Shown piece by piece: positions 1-6,499 of a stretch of DNA of 58,942 bases. The notes below the pieces were generated by a model that ran no database searches, was not told the origin of the DNA, and worked only from the letters and a program-made list of their open reading frames with translations. Numbering within the stretch: position 1 is the stretch's first letter; the number at the start of each line of letters is the position of its first letter. The stretch is from a virus, in the IMG/VR virus record IMGVR_UViG_3300032284_001272, positions 1 to 58,942 of that record; one strand, written 5' to 3'. A program made the translations under genes and the position numbers.

Positions 1-120
1 TATTGTTGAACGGTTGGAAGAACTACGAGATTTAATGAAGCAAGATATAGACCGTGCAGTTTTGCAAGATGCAATGGACGAGATTGAGAAACTGCGTGAA
101 GAACGCAGTCGGTTGCGGGA
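1..120. repeat. Terminal direct repeat, copy 1 (circular assembly overlap)
   Basis: Bases 1-120 are identical to 58823-58942; I compared them base by base. The repeat lies inside a coding sequence that only becomes complete when the two ends are merged. It is therefore best read as assembly overlap of a circular or circularly permuted molecule, not as a phage terminal repeat. Confidence 0.97.
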
Positions 121-241
121 AGCGTTGAACCTTATCCGAGTTGCAATTGAGAATTATGGCAACGGCGGCAAAAGTGAGGGATTTGCTCTTGGTTATGTAG
201 ATGAAGTTGCCCGTGCCGCACTAAAGGGAGATGAGAAATGA
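1..241 (+). CDS. Small coiled-coil protein, ALKGDE family (3' part; 5' part at 58797)
   Basis: The gene is cut by the contig start. Joined to 58797-58822 it gives an 88-residue protein beginning MDIDKRNLS, with ATG overlapping the TGA of the preceding gene. The middle is a charged heptad-like coiled coil (EIEKLREERSRLREAL) and the protein ends in ARAALKGDEK. Two neighbours (58289, 58558) and a minus-strand gene (4325-4627) share the coiled-coil core and the ALKGDE tail, so this is a paralogous family. Similar small proteins with 'EIERLREAL' are common in alphaproteobacterial phages; function unknown. Its stop overlaps the ATG of the zinc-ribbon gene downstream. Confidence 0.85.
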   Translation, partial: IVERLEELRDLMKQDIDRAVLQDAMDEIEKLREERSRLREALNLIRVAIENYGNGGKSEGFALGYVDEVARAALKGDEK

Positions 242-444
242 TGATGTGCGAAGCTTGCGGGTGCGAGAGTGCCGTAACTGATACCCGGAAAAGTAAAACA
301 ATACCGAATTCCGTCAGGAGAAGACGGAAATGCCTATCATGCGGGTTCCGCTGGGCCACTAACGAGATCGCGGGGGATTTCGCCGGGTATATGTATCAAC
401 GTTTCAAGGCAGACACAAAGGAAGCCAAGGAGGGCAAGGTATGA
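238..444 (+). CDS. NrdR-like zinc-ribbon protein
   Basis: This 68-residue protein has two CxxC pairs (CEACG near residue 4, CLSCG near 32) separated by a DTR...VRRRRKCLSCGFRWAT segment. That segment strongly resembles the N-terminal zinc ribbon of NrdR, the ribonucleotide-reductase repressor. The ATP-cone domain of NrdR is missing, so it may bind DNA or RNA without nucleotide sensing. The start is one of three consecutive ATGs (238/241/244) overlapping the previous stop. A GGGAG ribosome-binding site lies in the repeated ALKGDE box just upstream. Identification as NrdR-like is by motif only; the role is inferred. Confidence 0.75.
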   Translation: MMMCEACGCESAVTDTRKSKTIPNSVRRRRKCLSCGFRWATNEIAGDFAGYMYQRFKADTKEAKEGKV

Positions 445-481
445 TATTGTAAACGTCCCGAAATGTACTTGGAGAAAGTAA

Positions 482-895
482 ATGAAGGTATGGATACTAT
501 ATGCAGTTTTAACATTTTCAGCCCTATGTGTCAGTGACGTATACGCCAGTGACGTAGAGGGGATGTTAACTCAGGCGGCTCACAAACATAATATCTCACC
601 GGAAATTGTGAAAGCGGTGGCGAAGGTTGAAAGTAACAAGACATGCGGCCTGAAAGATGGACCCCATAGGGGCATCATGCAGGTTAGCCGAAGTACCGCA
701 AAAGAGGTCGGGATGCCTTGGCCCTTCCTCTCCTGCGAAGACGAGATAGAGGCTGGTGTGAGATATTTAGAAAAAGCGATAGCCATTGGAGGCGAAAATT
801 GTGTCGGTATAACGCTTTATAACTCAGGAATAAACGCTGGGTTGCATTGTTCCCAATATGGGAAAAAAGTGATGCGGGAAGCAAGGAGTCAATGA
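482..895 (+). CDS. Secreted lytic transglycosylase-like protein
   Basis: Residues 1-22 look like a cleavable signal peptide (MKVWILYAVLTFSAL then a VYASD cut region). The remainder is a compact SLT/lysozyme-like domain: AVAKVESN with probable catalytic Glu50, GIMQVS at 64-69 and LYNSG at 112-116, the usual order for family 1 lytic transglycosylases. Four cysteines after the signal could form periplasmic disulfides. A GGAGAAAG ribosome-binding site precedes the ATG. It would cut peptidoglycan from the periplasm. It sits in the early region, far from the lysis genes at 49.5-50.7 kb, so it may act in entry, exclusion or cell-wall remodelling. The activity is inferred from motifs. Confidence 0.85.
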   Translation: MKVWILYAVLTFSALCVSDVYASDVEGMLTQAAHKHNISPEIVKAVAKVESNKTCGLKDGPHRGIMQVSRSTAKEVGMPWPFLSCEDEIEAGVRYLEKAIAIGGENCVGITLYNSGINAGLHCSQYGKKVMREARSQ

Positions 896-1215
896 TGTGT
901 AACAGAGTTTCTGCTATAGTCCGTCCTGATCAACCTAAGGTTCAGGAGCGCAAGATGGCTGAGTTAATCGCATTTGAGACCCGTAAAAAGCAGAAGGTTG
1001 AAGAGGAGGCGGCGGAGAACCCGCCCGTCCCGGAATTCCTTACCAAGTCTTTGGATAATGACGCGGTGAAAGCGGCGAAGTGTGCTTTACTCCTGCTTGA
1101 GGACGAGGATGGGAATATCACGATGCTCGCGACGAACACGACGGATGCGGATTGGATCTGGTTCGCGAAGCATATTGAGTATGAAGTTATGTCTGGGCTT
1201 TATGGGGATGATTAA
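892..1215 (+). CDS. Hypothetical acidic protein
   Basis: No family recognised. From the ATG overlapping the previous stop (892, or 895 with AAGGAG six bases away) the product is about 107 residues. An alternative ATG at 955, also with an AGGAG site, gives 86 residues starting MAELIAF. The central part is Lys/Glu rich, followed by ALLLLEDEDGNITMLATN and WIWFAKHIEYEV, which look like a small folded alpha/beta domain. The gene lies between the transglycosylase and a tiny membrane protein in one operon. Confidence 0.7.
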   Translation: MMCNRVSAIVRPDQPKVQERKMAELIAFETRKKQKVEEEAAENPPVPEFLTKSLDNDAVKAAKCALLLLEDEDGNITMLATNTTDADWIWFAKHIEYEVMSGLYGDD

Positions 1216-1294
1216 GGTGATTGGTCAATTTGTGGAGTGGATGATTATAGCGGCGATACTACTTTTGTTCGTTTCTTCATTCCTAGACATATAG
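1208..1294 (+). CDS. Putative 28-residue membrane protein
   Basis: A short ORF whose ATG overlaps the end of the preceding gene (ATGATTAA). It encodes MIKVIGQFVEWM followed by a strongly hydrophobic run (IIAAILLLFVSSF), so it is predicted to be a single-pass membrane peptide. Overlap with the upstream stop suggests translational coupling. No homologue recognised; small size makes it tentative. Confidence 0.45.
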   Translation: MIKVIGQFVEWMIIAAILLLFVSSFLDI

Positions 1295-1390
1295 CAAGGT
1301 AAAAATTGTGGTGAACTATGAGGAAGTTTCCTTGAGGGGGAACTGACAGGAGAAGTATTGTGTCTGGATGCCAGATGAGGAGGTTTATTT

Positions 1391-1705
1391 ATGAATGTGC
1401 TAGATGTCGCCGCCAAGCATGGTTTTACCATCCGCTCATTGAGTCTTGGTACGCAGAAGATGAAATGCCCTCGCTGTAGCACGACGAGGAAGAATAAGGA
1501 CGATAGGAGCTTATCGGTGAGGATTGATAAGACTGGTATCGGGTGGCGTTGCCACCACTGCAATTGGACGGGAGGAGAGTTAAATGCTGGGTTTGAAACA
1601 CGCGGAGTGGCTGGAAAAAAGGGGAATATCCCCGGCGGTGGCGGAGCGTATGGGTCTCTACACCGTGAGGCAAGACGACAATGGGCAGTACACTCCAGAC
1701 CCTGA
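1391..1705 (+). CDS. Zinc-binding domain of a T7-type primase (separate frame)
   Basis: The first 64 residues match the zinc-binding domain of T7 gp4-type primases: MKCPRC (Cys26, Cys29) and GWRCHHC (Cys54, Cys57). Beyond codon 64 the reading frame runs over the start of the next gene in another frame, and residues after 'GGEL' look non-homologous. The TOPRIM-helicase continues at 1584 in the +1 frame, from an ATG with its own GGAGGAGAG site. T7 makes a short gp4B from an internal Met64 of one frame. Here the equivalent internal start lies in a different frame, so the ZBD is either a separate protein, joined by +1 frameshifting, or split by an indel. AGGAGG-like ribosome-binding sequence precedes the ATG. 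Confidence 0.75.
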   Translation: MNVLDVAAKHGFTIRSLSLGTQKMKCPRCSTTRKNKDDRSLSVRIDKTGIGWRCHHCNWTGGELNAGFETRGVAGKKGNIPGGGGAYGSLHREARRQWAVHSRP

Positions 1706-3074
1706 TGGCAAAGTCCTCGCTATGCCCTTTATCCGGGGTGGTGGAGAGGTGGGGTGCAAGTACAGGGGACCGCAGAAGAAGTTTTGGCAGAGGTCGGGTG
1801 GTCGAAAGCAATTTTGGAACGCGGATGTATTAGATGACCCGGCGTTGCATGATGGGTCGCAATCCTTGGTCATTGTTGAGGGGGAGATGGATGCTCTCGC
1901 TGTAGCCACAGCGGGGCACCCGTGGGTCGTTTCTGTGCCTGATGGGGCACCCCCTGCCAGAGATGGGGATGGGCGGCTCATAGACGTTCCTAAGGGCACT
2001 GAGGACATAGATATAGAGAGTGATACGAAATTCTCGTTCCTCCTCTCTGATTGGGATAGCCTGTCTTTGGTCAGGAAGATCATTATCGCGACGGATGCGG
2101 ATGAGCCGGGGCGTCGGTTAGCGAATGAATTGGTTCGCCGCCTTGATAGGGTTAGATGCTTTTTCGTGACCTTCCCGGAAGGGGCGAAGGATATGAACGA
2201 GGTTCTTGAGAACCTTGGGATAGATGGGGTTAAGGAATTAATTGATGGTGCAAAACCGTACCCGGTTGATGGTTTATACAAGATGGCGGATTTCCCGCCA
2301 GAGACTACGCTACAGACGTACTCAACGGGATGGGGCAGTTTGGATGGTCTGGTTAACCCATACCTGTCTGCATTTATGGTGGTGGGTGGTTTTCCGGGCC
2401 ATGGTAAATCAACTTGGTGTCTTCAATTAGCCGCCAACATGGCGATGCAGCATGGGTGGAATATCGCGGTCGCGTCATTCGAGATGCAGATTGTCCCATA
2501 TGTCACGAATACCCTCATGTCCTCCTACATCAGGGGGAACATCAAATTCACGAACCCTCAGACGAGGGTGAAGGCGGAGGGATGGGTAAACCATCGTTTT
2601 ACGTTCATAGCCCCTCAGTCGGCGGATACGGATACGGAACACGACATTGACTGGCTGATTGATAAGATGGCTGTGGCGGTGATCCGTGAGGGCGTCAGGA
2701 TGGTCCTGATTGATCCCTTCAACGAGATAGAACACAGGAAGAGGAACGATGAGACACAAACAGAGTATATTGGGAGGGCTATCCGTAAGCTTAAGGCTTT
2801 TGCCCATCAATATGATGTTTTGGTATGCGTTGTGGTCCATCCGACTAAGGCGGCTTCTCAGGTCGATAGTGCGGATTTGAGCCTGTACAACTTAGCGGAC
2901 AGCTCTCATTGGGCGAACAAGGCTGACATAGGTGTGATCGTGGGAAGGGTGGGTGATCCAAGGGTGGATCTCATCACGGGTATTTACGTAAAGAAGATCA
3001 GGTATCAGCCTGATGCGGGGAAGCTTGGTGAAGCCTTTTTAACGTTTGACCCGGCTACAAGGTTGTTTGTATAA
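1584..3074 (+). CDS. TOPRIM primase / DnaB-family helicase (T7 gp4-like)
   Basis: 496 residues. The TOPRIM part has VIVEGEMDAL (Glu99, Asp103) and ATDADEPG (Asp171, Asp173), which bind metal for primer synthesis. The RecA-like helicase part has Walker A GFPGHGKST (269-277), then VLIDPFNEIEH as Walker B region and a VVHPTK motif. It should unwind the phage fork and prime lagging-strand synthesis, with the zinc domain supplied by the overlapping ORF at 1391. A stop codon (TAA) directly precedes the ATG, so this frame cannot extend upstream; the GGAGGAGAG site six bases away fixes the start. A strong terminator follows. No phage DNA polymerase was recognised, so host polymerase is presumably recruited. 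Confidence 0.93.
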   Translation: MLGLKHAEWLEKRGISPAVAERMGLYTVRQDDNGQYTPDPDGKVLAMPFIRGGGEVGCKYRGPQKKFWQRSGGRKQFWNADVLDDPALHDGSQSLVIVEGEMDALAVATAGHPWVVSVPDGAPPARDGDGRLIDVPKGTEDIDIESDTKFSFLLSDWDSLSLVRKIIIATDADEPGRRLANELVRRLDRVRCFFVTFPEGAKDMNEVLENLGIDGVKELIDGAKPYPVDGLYKMADFPPETTLQTYSTGWGSLDGLVNPYLSAFMVVGGFPGHGKSTWCLQLAANMAMQHGWNIAVASFEMQIVPYVTNTLMSSYIRGNIKFTNPQTRVKAEGWVNHRFTFIAPQSADTDTEHDIDWLIDKMAVAVIREGVRMVLIDPFNEIEHRKRNDETQTEYIGRAIRKLKAFAHQYDVLVCVVVHPTKAASQVDSADLSLYNLADSSHWANKADIGVIVGRVGDPRVDLITGIYVKKIRYQPDAGKLGEAFLTFDPATRLFV

Positions 3075-3113
3075 TATGGGGAGCGTCCCGATACCCTCCC
3101 TATCGGTTGATGC

Positions 3114-3153
3114 GGGGGGGCGGGTATCTTGAAAATACCGCCCCCTTTCTTTT
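3114..3153 (+). terminator. Rho-independent terminator after primase-helicase
   Basis: A G-run/GGGTAT arm pairs with ATACCGCCCCC (3135-3145) with one bulged base, followed by TTTCTTTT. It lies between the plus-strand primase gene and the convergent minus-strand gene that ends at 3152. Confidence 0.85.
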
Positions 3154-3388
3154 AGTGCCTCTTCATATCGGTGTATGAAACTGTAGGAACTTCTTCATCA
3201 TCTCCTACATCTTCGTCATCTGGGAGTAAATTAACCGCTATATCCAGAGACCTCGTAAACGCCTGAGGTTCTTTCTCCGGGTCATTATTCTGGTTTACCC
3301 CCATGATTTCCGCCTCTTTAGAATTAGCTGCCTCCACGATGTAGACGTTCTCCACCGTATTGGAGAGGATAACTGCGTACTTCTTCAT
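3152..3388 (-). CDS. Hypothetical acidic protein
   Basis: 78 residues, beginning MKKYAVILSNTVENVYIVEAANSKEAE, a pattern seen in small alpha/beta phage proteins, followed by a very acidic stretch (DDEDVGDDEE). A GGAG site lies upstream of the ATG. A terminator for the genes upstream on this strand sits only about 10 bases before the start, so expression needs read-through or a promoter within the terminator region. No function is recognised. Confidence 0.7.
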   Translation of the reverse strand: MKKYAVILSNTVENVYIVEAANSKEAEIMGVNQNNDPEKEPQAFTRSLDIAVNLLPDDEDVGDDEEVPTVSYTDMKRH

Positions 3389-3398
3389 GGCTCGTACT

Positions 3399-3430
3399 CC
3401 AAAGAAAAACCCGGCCTGTCACGCCGGGTT
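3399..3430 (-). terminator. Rho-independent terminator (minus strand)
   Basis: On the minus strand AACCCGGC ... GCCGGGTT forms a perfect GC-rich stem followed by TTTTTCTTT. It ends the 4983-3457 minus operon. Confidence 0.85.
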
Positions 3431-3456
3431 GATCCTATCACACATTGATGGGGAGA

Positions 3457-4023
3457 TTATAGCCCATCACCCTCCATGAAATTCAGCGTAACCTTGACGC
3501 AAGCGATGCGGTCTGTGAAACGTGCGGCGGCGTCAGCGGCTTCCCTGCTCAAGTTGCCAAGACCATAATGAATGCCGCCATCATCGGTTTTATAGACGTT
3601 AATCCACATATCCTTCACATGGACCTGACGAACCTCAACAAGGTCATACTCACCCGTTGGGAAGTCCGTCTTACCACTTTTGTTCCATACGCAAGGCACC
3701 GCCCCTTTTGGGGCCATGATAGCGCCATGGATTTCATATGGCGCAGCACCTGTGTCGCTATAGATCGTGACATCCAAACCGCTCTTGGTTACGTACTGCT
3801 TTGATTTCGTCACAAATTCATTACCGTTTGTCATTGGCTTGCCCATGTTAATTGTTTGATTTCTCTTGCGCGAATAACCATTCAGCGTGATTTGCTGATT
3901 GACAGCACCGACACTGCAACCGTATTTTGTGGCGATGTCCTTTACCTCCACACCTGAAAGGTATTCCTTCTTCAGGTTCTCAAGCTTCGCATCTGTCCAC
4001 TTAACGTATTTGCCTTTAATCAT
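3457..4023 (-). CDS. HTH domain fused to a KQY-type domain of unknown function
   Basis: 188 residues. The N-terminus (KWTDAKLENLKKEYLSG, then DIATKYGCSVGAVNQQI) is a helix-turn-helix of GcrA/Myb-like style. From about residue 72 a second domain begins with KQYVTKSG and ends RIACVKVTLNFMEGDGL. The same domain forms the whole of the gene at 4627-4983 (KQYRTRDK ... RIACVKVEIDCAEGEGL), with shared IHGAI, DLVE/DLIE and WxNxY positions. This looks like one domain used alone and once more as a DNA-binding fusion. GAGGAGAGG precedes the ATG. The role is unknown; a regulatory function is inferred only from the HTH. Confidence 0.75.
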   Translation of the reverse strand: MIKGKYVKWTDAKLENLKKEYLSGVEVKDIATKYGCSVGAVNQQITLNGYSRKRNQTINMGKPMTNGNEFVTKSKQYVTKSGLDVTIYSDTGAAPYEIHGAIMAPKGAVPCVWNKSGKTDFPTGEYDLVEVRQVHVKDMWINVYKTDDGGIHYGLGNLSREAADAAARFTDRIACVKVTLNFMEGDGL

Positions 4024-4034
4024 CTTACCTCTCC

Positions 4035-4325
4035 TCAGATTGATTGACCGGATTTCATCGGATCATATGCCTTATGTTGAACGTGTATCGTACCCTCGCC
4101 TAAGGCGTCGCGAGCGATAGATTTGAATAATTCTAACTCTGCCAATAGCTCATGCAAGGTGAAGTCATTCTCATGCTCCCCACAGGGTGAAAAATACCGG
4201 GCTATCTTTTCCAGCCCAGCCCTCCACCGATTAGCGACTTCCGCACCTTCCCGGAAAGCCTGGTCGTATCCAATCAAAATGCGCCGAGCAGTTTCCAAAT
4301 CTGTAACTTCTGAAAAGTCTTCCAT
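4035..4325 (-). CDS. Hypothetical helical protein
   Basis: About 96 residues from the ATG overlapping the TGA of the upstream gene (TGATG), with the repeated GGGAGATGAG box serving as ribosome-binding site. Largely helical (LETARRILIGYDQAFREGAEVANRWRAG split over two helices). No family recognised. It lies between the ALKGDE-family gene and the HTH-KQY gene in the minus operon. Confidence 0.65.
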   Translation of the reverse strand: MEDFSEVTDLETARRILIGYDQAFREGAEVANRWRAGLEKIARYFSPCGEHENDFTLHELLAELELFKSIARDALGEGTIHVQHKAYDPMKSGQSI

Positions 4326-4627
4326 CACTCATCTCCCTTTAGTGCGGCACGGGCAACCTCACCGCATTGGCAAGAAAATCCGCAGTCTAAATTTTCAATA
4401 TTCTTCAACGCTTCCCGCAGTCGCTCAATTTCTTTTCCTCGTTCAACAAATTGCAACGTCATGCCGTCAACAATTTTTGAAACGGTTTCATGCGCGTCCC
4501 GCAACTCGTTACGCTGCTTGCGTAACTCCTCAATCTCGTTTGCAGCCCTATCAAGTAAAGCGCCGTTATCCGCCTCATACTCGTAGAATACTTTGTCCAA
4601 GTCTCTTAACTCTTCAAGGATATCCAT
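4325..4627 (-). CDS. Coiled-coil protein, ALKGDE family
   Basis: 100 residues from the ATG at 4627, which overlaps the TGA of the upstream gene and follows GGGGAGGG. It has EIEELRKQRNELRDAHE and GKEIERLREALKNIE coiled-coil segments and ends VARAALKGDE. It is the minus-strand paralogue of the genes at 58289, 58558 and 58797/1. The last 20 or so bases of the gene are the repeated box that also supplies the next gene's ribosome-binding site. Function unknown. Confidence 0.8.
   Translation of the reverse strand: MDILEELRDLDKVFYEYEADNGALLDRAANEIEELRKQRNELRDAHETVSKIVDGMTLQFVERGKEIERLREALKNIENLDCGFSCQCGEVARAALKGDE
4328..4348 (-). repeat. ALKGDE / ribosome-binding repeat box (one of four)
   Basis: The sequence GCCGCACTAAAGGGAGATGA occurs at 215-235 (+), 4328-4348 (-), 58535-58555 (+, first base A) and 58774-58794 (+). 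Each copy encodes the AALKGDE tail of one gene and carries the Shine-Dalgarno of the next, with a TGATG or ATGA stop/start junction. It looks like a unit that spreads with gene cassettes. Confidence 0.8.
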
Positions 4628-4983
4628 CACAATCCCTCCCCTTCTGCACAATCAATCTCGACCTTCACGCAAGCGATGCGGTTATTATCAGCCATTTTGT
4701 TTGCTAGATTTTTAGTTTCCCAAATAGCTGTTTGTAAATTTGTTGAATACAAATTCAGCCAATACGTCCGCTTGATGCGTGGTTTTGCTTCAATGAGGTC
4801 AAATGGACTATCTTCATCATCAAATTGAGAACGCCATCGTCCGTCGTTTCCCCATGTTTCAACTTCCCATCCATCACCAACCTTTATTGCTCCGTGAATA
4901 GGACCACTGGAAGCGCCATCCGTCGCATAAATACGAACTTCACGTTTGTCGCGGGTGCGATATTGTTTGTCTTTGCTGATCAT
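4627..4983 (-). CDS. Stand-alone KQY-domain protein
   Basis: 118 residues from the ATG at 4983, preceded by GGGAGATGAGTG. KQYRTRDKREVRIYATDGA, a GPIHGAI loop, a PFDLIE strand and the terminal RIACVKVEIDCAEGEGL match the C-terminal domain of the product of 3457-4023. Proteins with 'KQYxTRDGREVRIYATD' are, to my knowledge, widespread in alphaproteobacterial phages without assigned function. It is the first gene of this minus operon. Confidence 0.75.
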   Translation of the reverse strand: MISKDKQYRTRDKREVRIYATDGASSGPIHGAIKVGDGWEVETWGNDGRWRSQFDDEDSPFDLIEAKPRIKRTYWLNLYSTNLQTAIWETKNLANKMADNNRIACVKVEIDCAEGEGL

Positions 4984-5006
4984 CACTCATCTCCCAAATC
5001 ATGTGA

Positions 5007-5083
5007 CAACATACTCTCAACATTTTTAAATTTTCCTGTCAACATTTTTTCAACTTTTTTAAACTTTTTTTCGCGCGTGAACA
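5007..5083. repeat. CAAC repeats at 11/22-bp spacing in AT-rich spacer
   Basis: CAAC occurs at 5007, 5018, 5040 and 5051 (steps of 11, 22, 11), each next to T-runs, with a GAAC at 5079. The 4984-5412 spacer contains no convincing gene. This cluster shares the 11-bp phasing of the stronger GAAC array at 5251-5346. Confidence 0.55.
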
Positions 5084-5101
5084 TTTTCAAGTTTTTTAAA
5101 A

Positions 5102-5131
5102 GGTTATGGTTACGGTTATGGTTATGGTTGC
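5102..5131. repeat. Five tandem GGTTAY hexamers
   Basis: Five consecutive hexamers (GGTTAT, GGTTAC, GGTTAT, GGTTAT, GGTTGC) lie between the two phased arrays. The remainder of the spacer up to 5250 is T-rich and contains short GGCC/TTTT runs but no gene I can support. Confidence 0.8.
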
Positions 5132-5250
5132 GCTTTCATATTTTAAATCATGAAGCGTCATGGTGACGTTTTGGCCCTTTGGCCTTTTTGAGATTTTCGG
5201 GTTTTCGGTTTTCCTACGGTGACCTGATCTCCCGGGCGACGGTGAAAAAA

Positions 5251-5346
5251 GAACAAAACAAGAACATCGCGTTTTTGAGAACAAAAAAAGAACAAAAGGT
5301 GAACAAACCCCGTTTTGGAGAACAAAACGTGAACAAAAACAGAACA
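5251..5346 (+). repeat. Helically phased GAACA array, left
   Basis: GAACA starts at 5251, 5262, 5279, 5290, 5301, 5320, 5331 and 5342. Spacings are 11, 17, 11, 11, 19, 11, 11, so the repeats form three groups, each with an 11-bp period. Consensus GAACAAAAN. The same core in the opposite orientation forms the array at 8948-9036. An 11-bp period puts all sites on nearly the same face of the helix, as in plasmid centromere (parC) or replication iterons. The binding protein is not known. Confidence 0.85.
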
Positions 5347-5412
5347 CCACAATTTAAAACGTGAATTATCTTAATTAACAGAAAAGGGCGGGGATTAACC
5401 AGCCCGATCCGA

Positions 5413-6090
5413 TTAGGCCGCGATTTGACTAGCGGCCCTCGCCTTAATCCCATGAGCAGGAAAGCCTACGATCACCGACCGATCACGCACCGCGCACAAG
5501 CCGCATGACTTGCATGTTACGTCGTCCCGATACGTCGCTGGGCATACGACAATCTTGCGCCCTTTTGGCGTTTTCAGTTTCACGTTTCCGGAAACGTCGG
5601 AAGGTAGGATGACGACGACGGGGCCGCAATTTGTTTCCGCTAACCGATCCGCATGTTCCCGATTATTGGCGGACAGGTTAATTGTAAACCCGTCGGAATT
5701 CGCCTTGGCAATCGCTTTCCGGTTAACCTTGTTTTTGATCGGATCGTAATGCGTGTAAGTGAAGCCCCGCTTTCCCGAATTCGCCTTTATCAGGGCTTTA
5801 AGGTGCGGGAAAGATATTGTTTCCCGATCACCTATCAGATCGCCGCTCTGGTTGTGCCGCCATAACGTCCCTTTTTTAAGGGCGGACACTTGCGCGATAA
5901 AATCCTCATATGACGCGCCAGCCCGCCCTTCCGTGACTTTTTGCCAAAACATGCCAAGCGGGCCTATTTCAGCATAGCATCCGGAATTCCGTAAAGGGCA
6001 AGCGTCCGGACATGACGCCTCGCTGGTAGTCGAAACGGGAATCGGTCCCGTTTTGGCGTTCCGGCTTTTCAAGGTTAGTGCCGTTTGCAT
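5413..6090 (-). CDS. Cys-cluster protein of unknown function
   Basis: 225 residues. The N-terminus has Cys27, Cys31 and Cys38 in SCPDACPLRNSGCYAE, and the C-terminus has Cys183, 193, 196 and 199 (CxxCxxC). These could bind a metal or iron-sulfur cluster. The middle has LWRHNQSGDLIG and GFTYTHY motifs. The arrangement recalls the phage/plasmid 'GCxNCYAE' group (radical-SAM-like Gp37/68 proteins), but a match to that family is not certain. AAAGGA lies upstream of the ATG. It is transcribed away from the DUF932 gene, across a 409-bp divergent promoter region, and its leader has a GGCGC-GAATT-GCGCC hairpin. Related proteins occur in alphaproteobacterial phages and plasmids. Confidence 0.75.
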   Translation of the reverse strand: MQTALTLKSRNAKTGPIPVSTTSEASCPDACPLRNSGCYAEIGPLGMFWQKVTEGRAGASYEDFIAQVSALKKGTLWRHNQSGDLIGDRETISFPHLKALIKANSGKRGFTYTHYDPIKNKVNRKAIAKANSDGFTINLSANNREHADRLAETNCGPVVVILPSDVSGNVKLKTPKGRKIVVCPATYRDDVTCKSCGLCAVRDRSVIVGFPAHGIKARAASQIAA

Positions 6091-6499
6091 TGAATATCCT
6101 TTCCCTATGGTAAGGCGCGAATTGCGCCGCTCTCATGAGGTGCACGAAAGCGAATTAAGGTCAAGCTAACGTATGGTAAAGCAATCGGGGCCGAGATTTG
6201 CTCGTTTTGAGTATTAGCCTTCGGCGTAAAGCAAGAGCCGTGCCAAGTGACCTATCGTCAATGAGAACAAAACGGGAAATCGGGCAAGAATATTTTTTTG
6301 AACCCTACATAGCCAAAACATGAAAAACCCGCCTACGGGCTTTAAAACGCGATTTTGAGGCATGTCAGAATTTGACGCCCTCGACACGAAACAAAATCGC
6401 CATAACCCGAATTTTGTAATTGACATAGTTCCCGAATAAGCTTTCTATGATGAAACGAGACGCAATTCCGCCTCTCGCATATATAAAGGGATTAAAATT
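6091..6499. promoter_or_regulatory. Divergent intergenic control region
   Basis: The 409-bp gap separates divergent genes and holds no supported ORF. The minus-strand leader contains a perfect hairpin, GGCGC-GAATT-GCGCC, at 6111-6125. On the plus side a sigma70-like promoter, TTGACA (6420-6425), 17 bp, TTCTAT (6443-6448), precedes the DUF932 gene. Between its -10 box and the ATG a CGAGA...TCTCG hairpin is possible. A single GAACAAAAC occurs near 6264. Confidence 0.6.

Noticed and set aside
1-120. Terminal redundancy as a biological direct terminal repeat
   Set aside because: It is short, lies inside a coding sequence, and behaves like assembler overlap; read coverage would be needed to argue otherwise.
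1609-1621. A6G4 run as a -1 slippery site joining the primase halves
   Set aside because: The frames differ by +1, so -1 slippage would lead to the wrong frame.
5096-5453. Several overlapping frames around the left array
   Set aside because: They arise from the GAACAAA repeats (runs of FVLF or NKN residues) and have no credible start sites.
6214-6426. 70-codon open frame on the minus strand in the divergent promoter region
   Set aside because: No ribosome-binding site, no protein-like pattern, and it covers the plus-strand promoter of the DUF932 gene.
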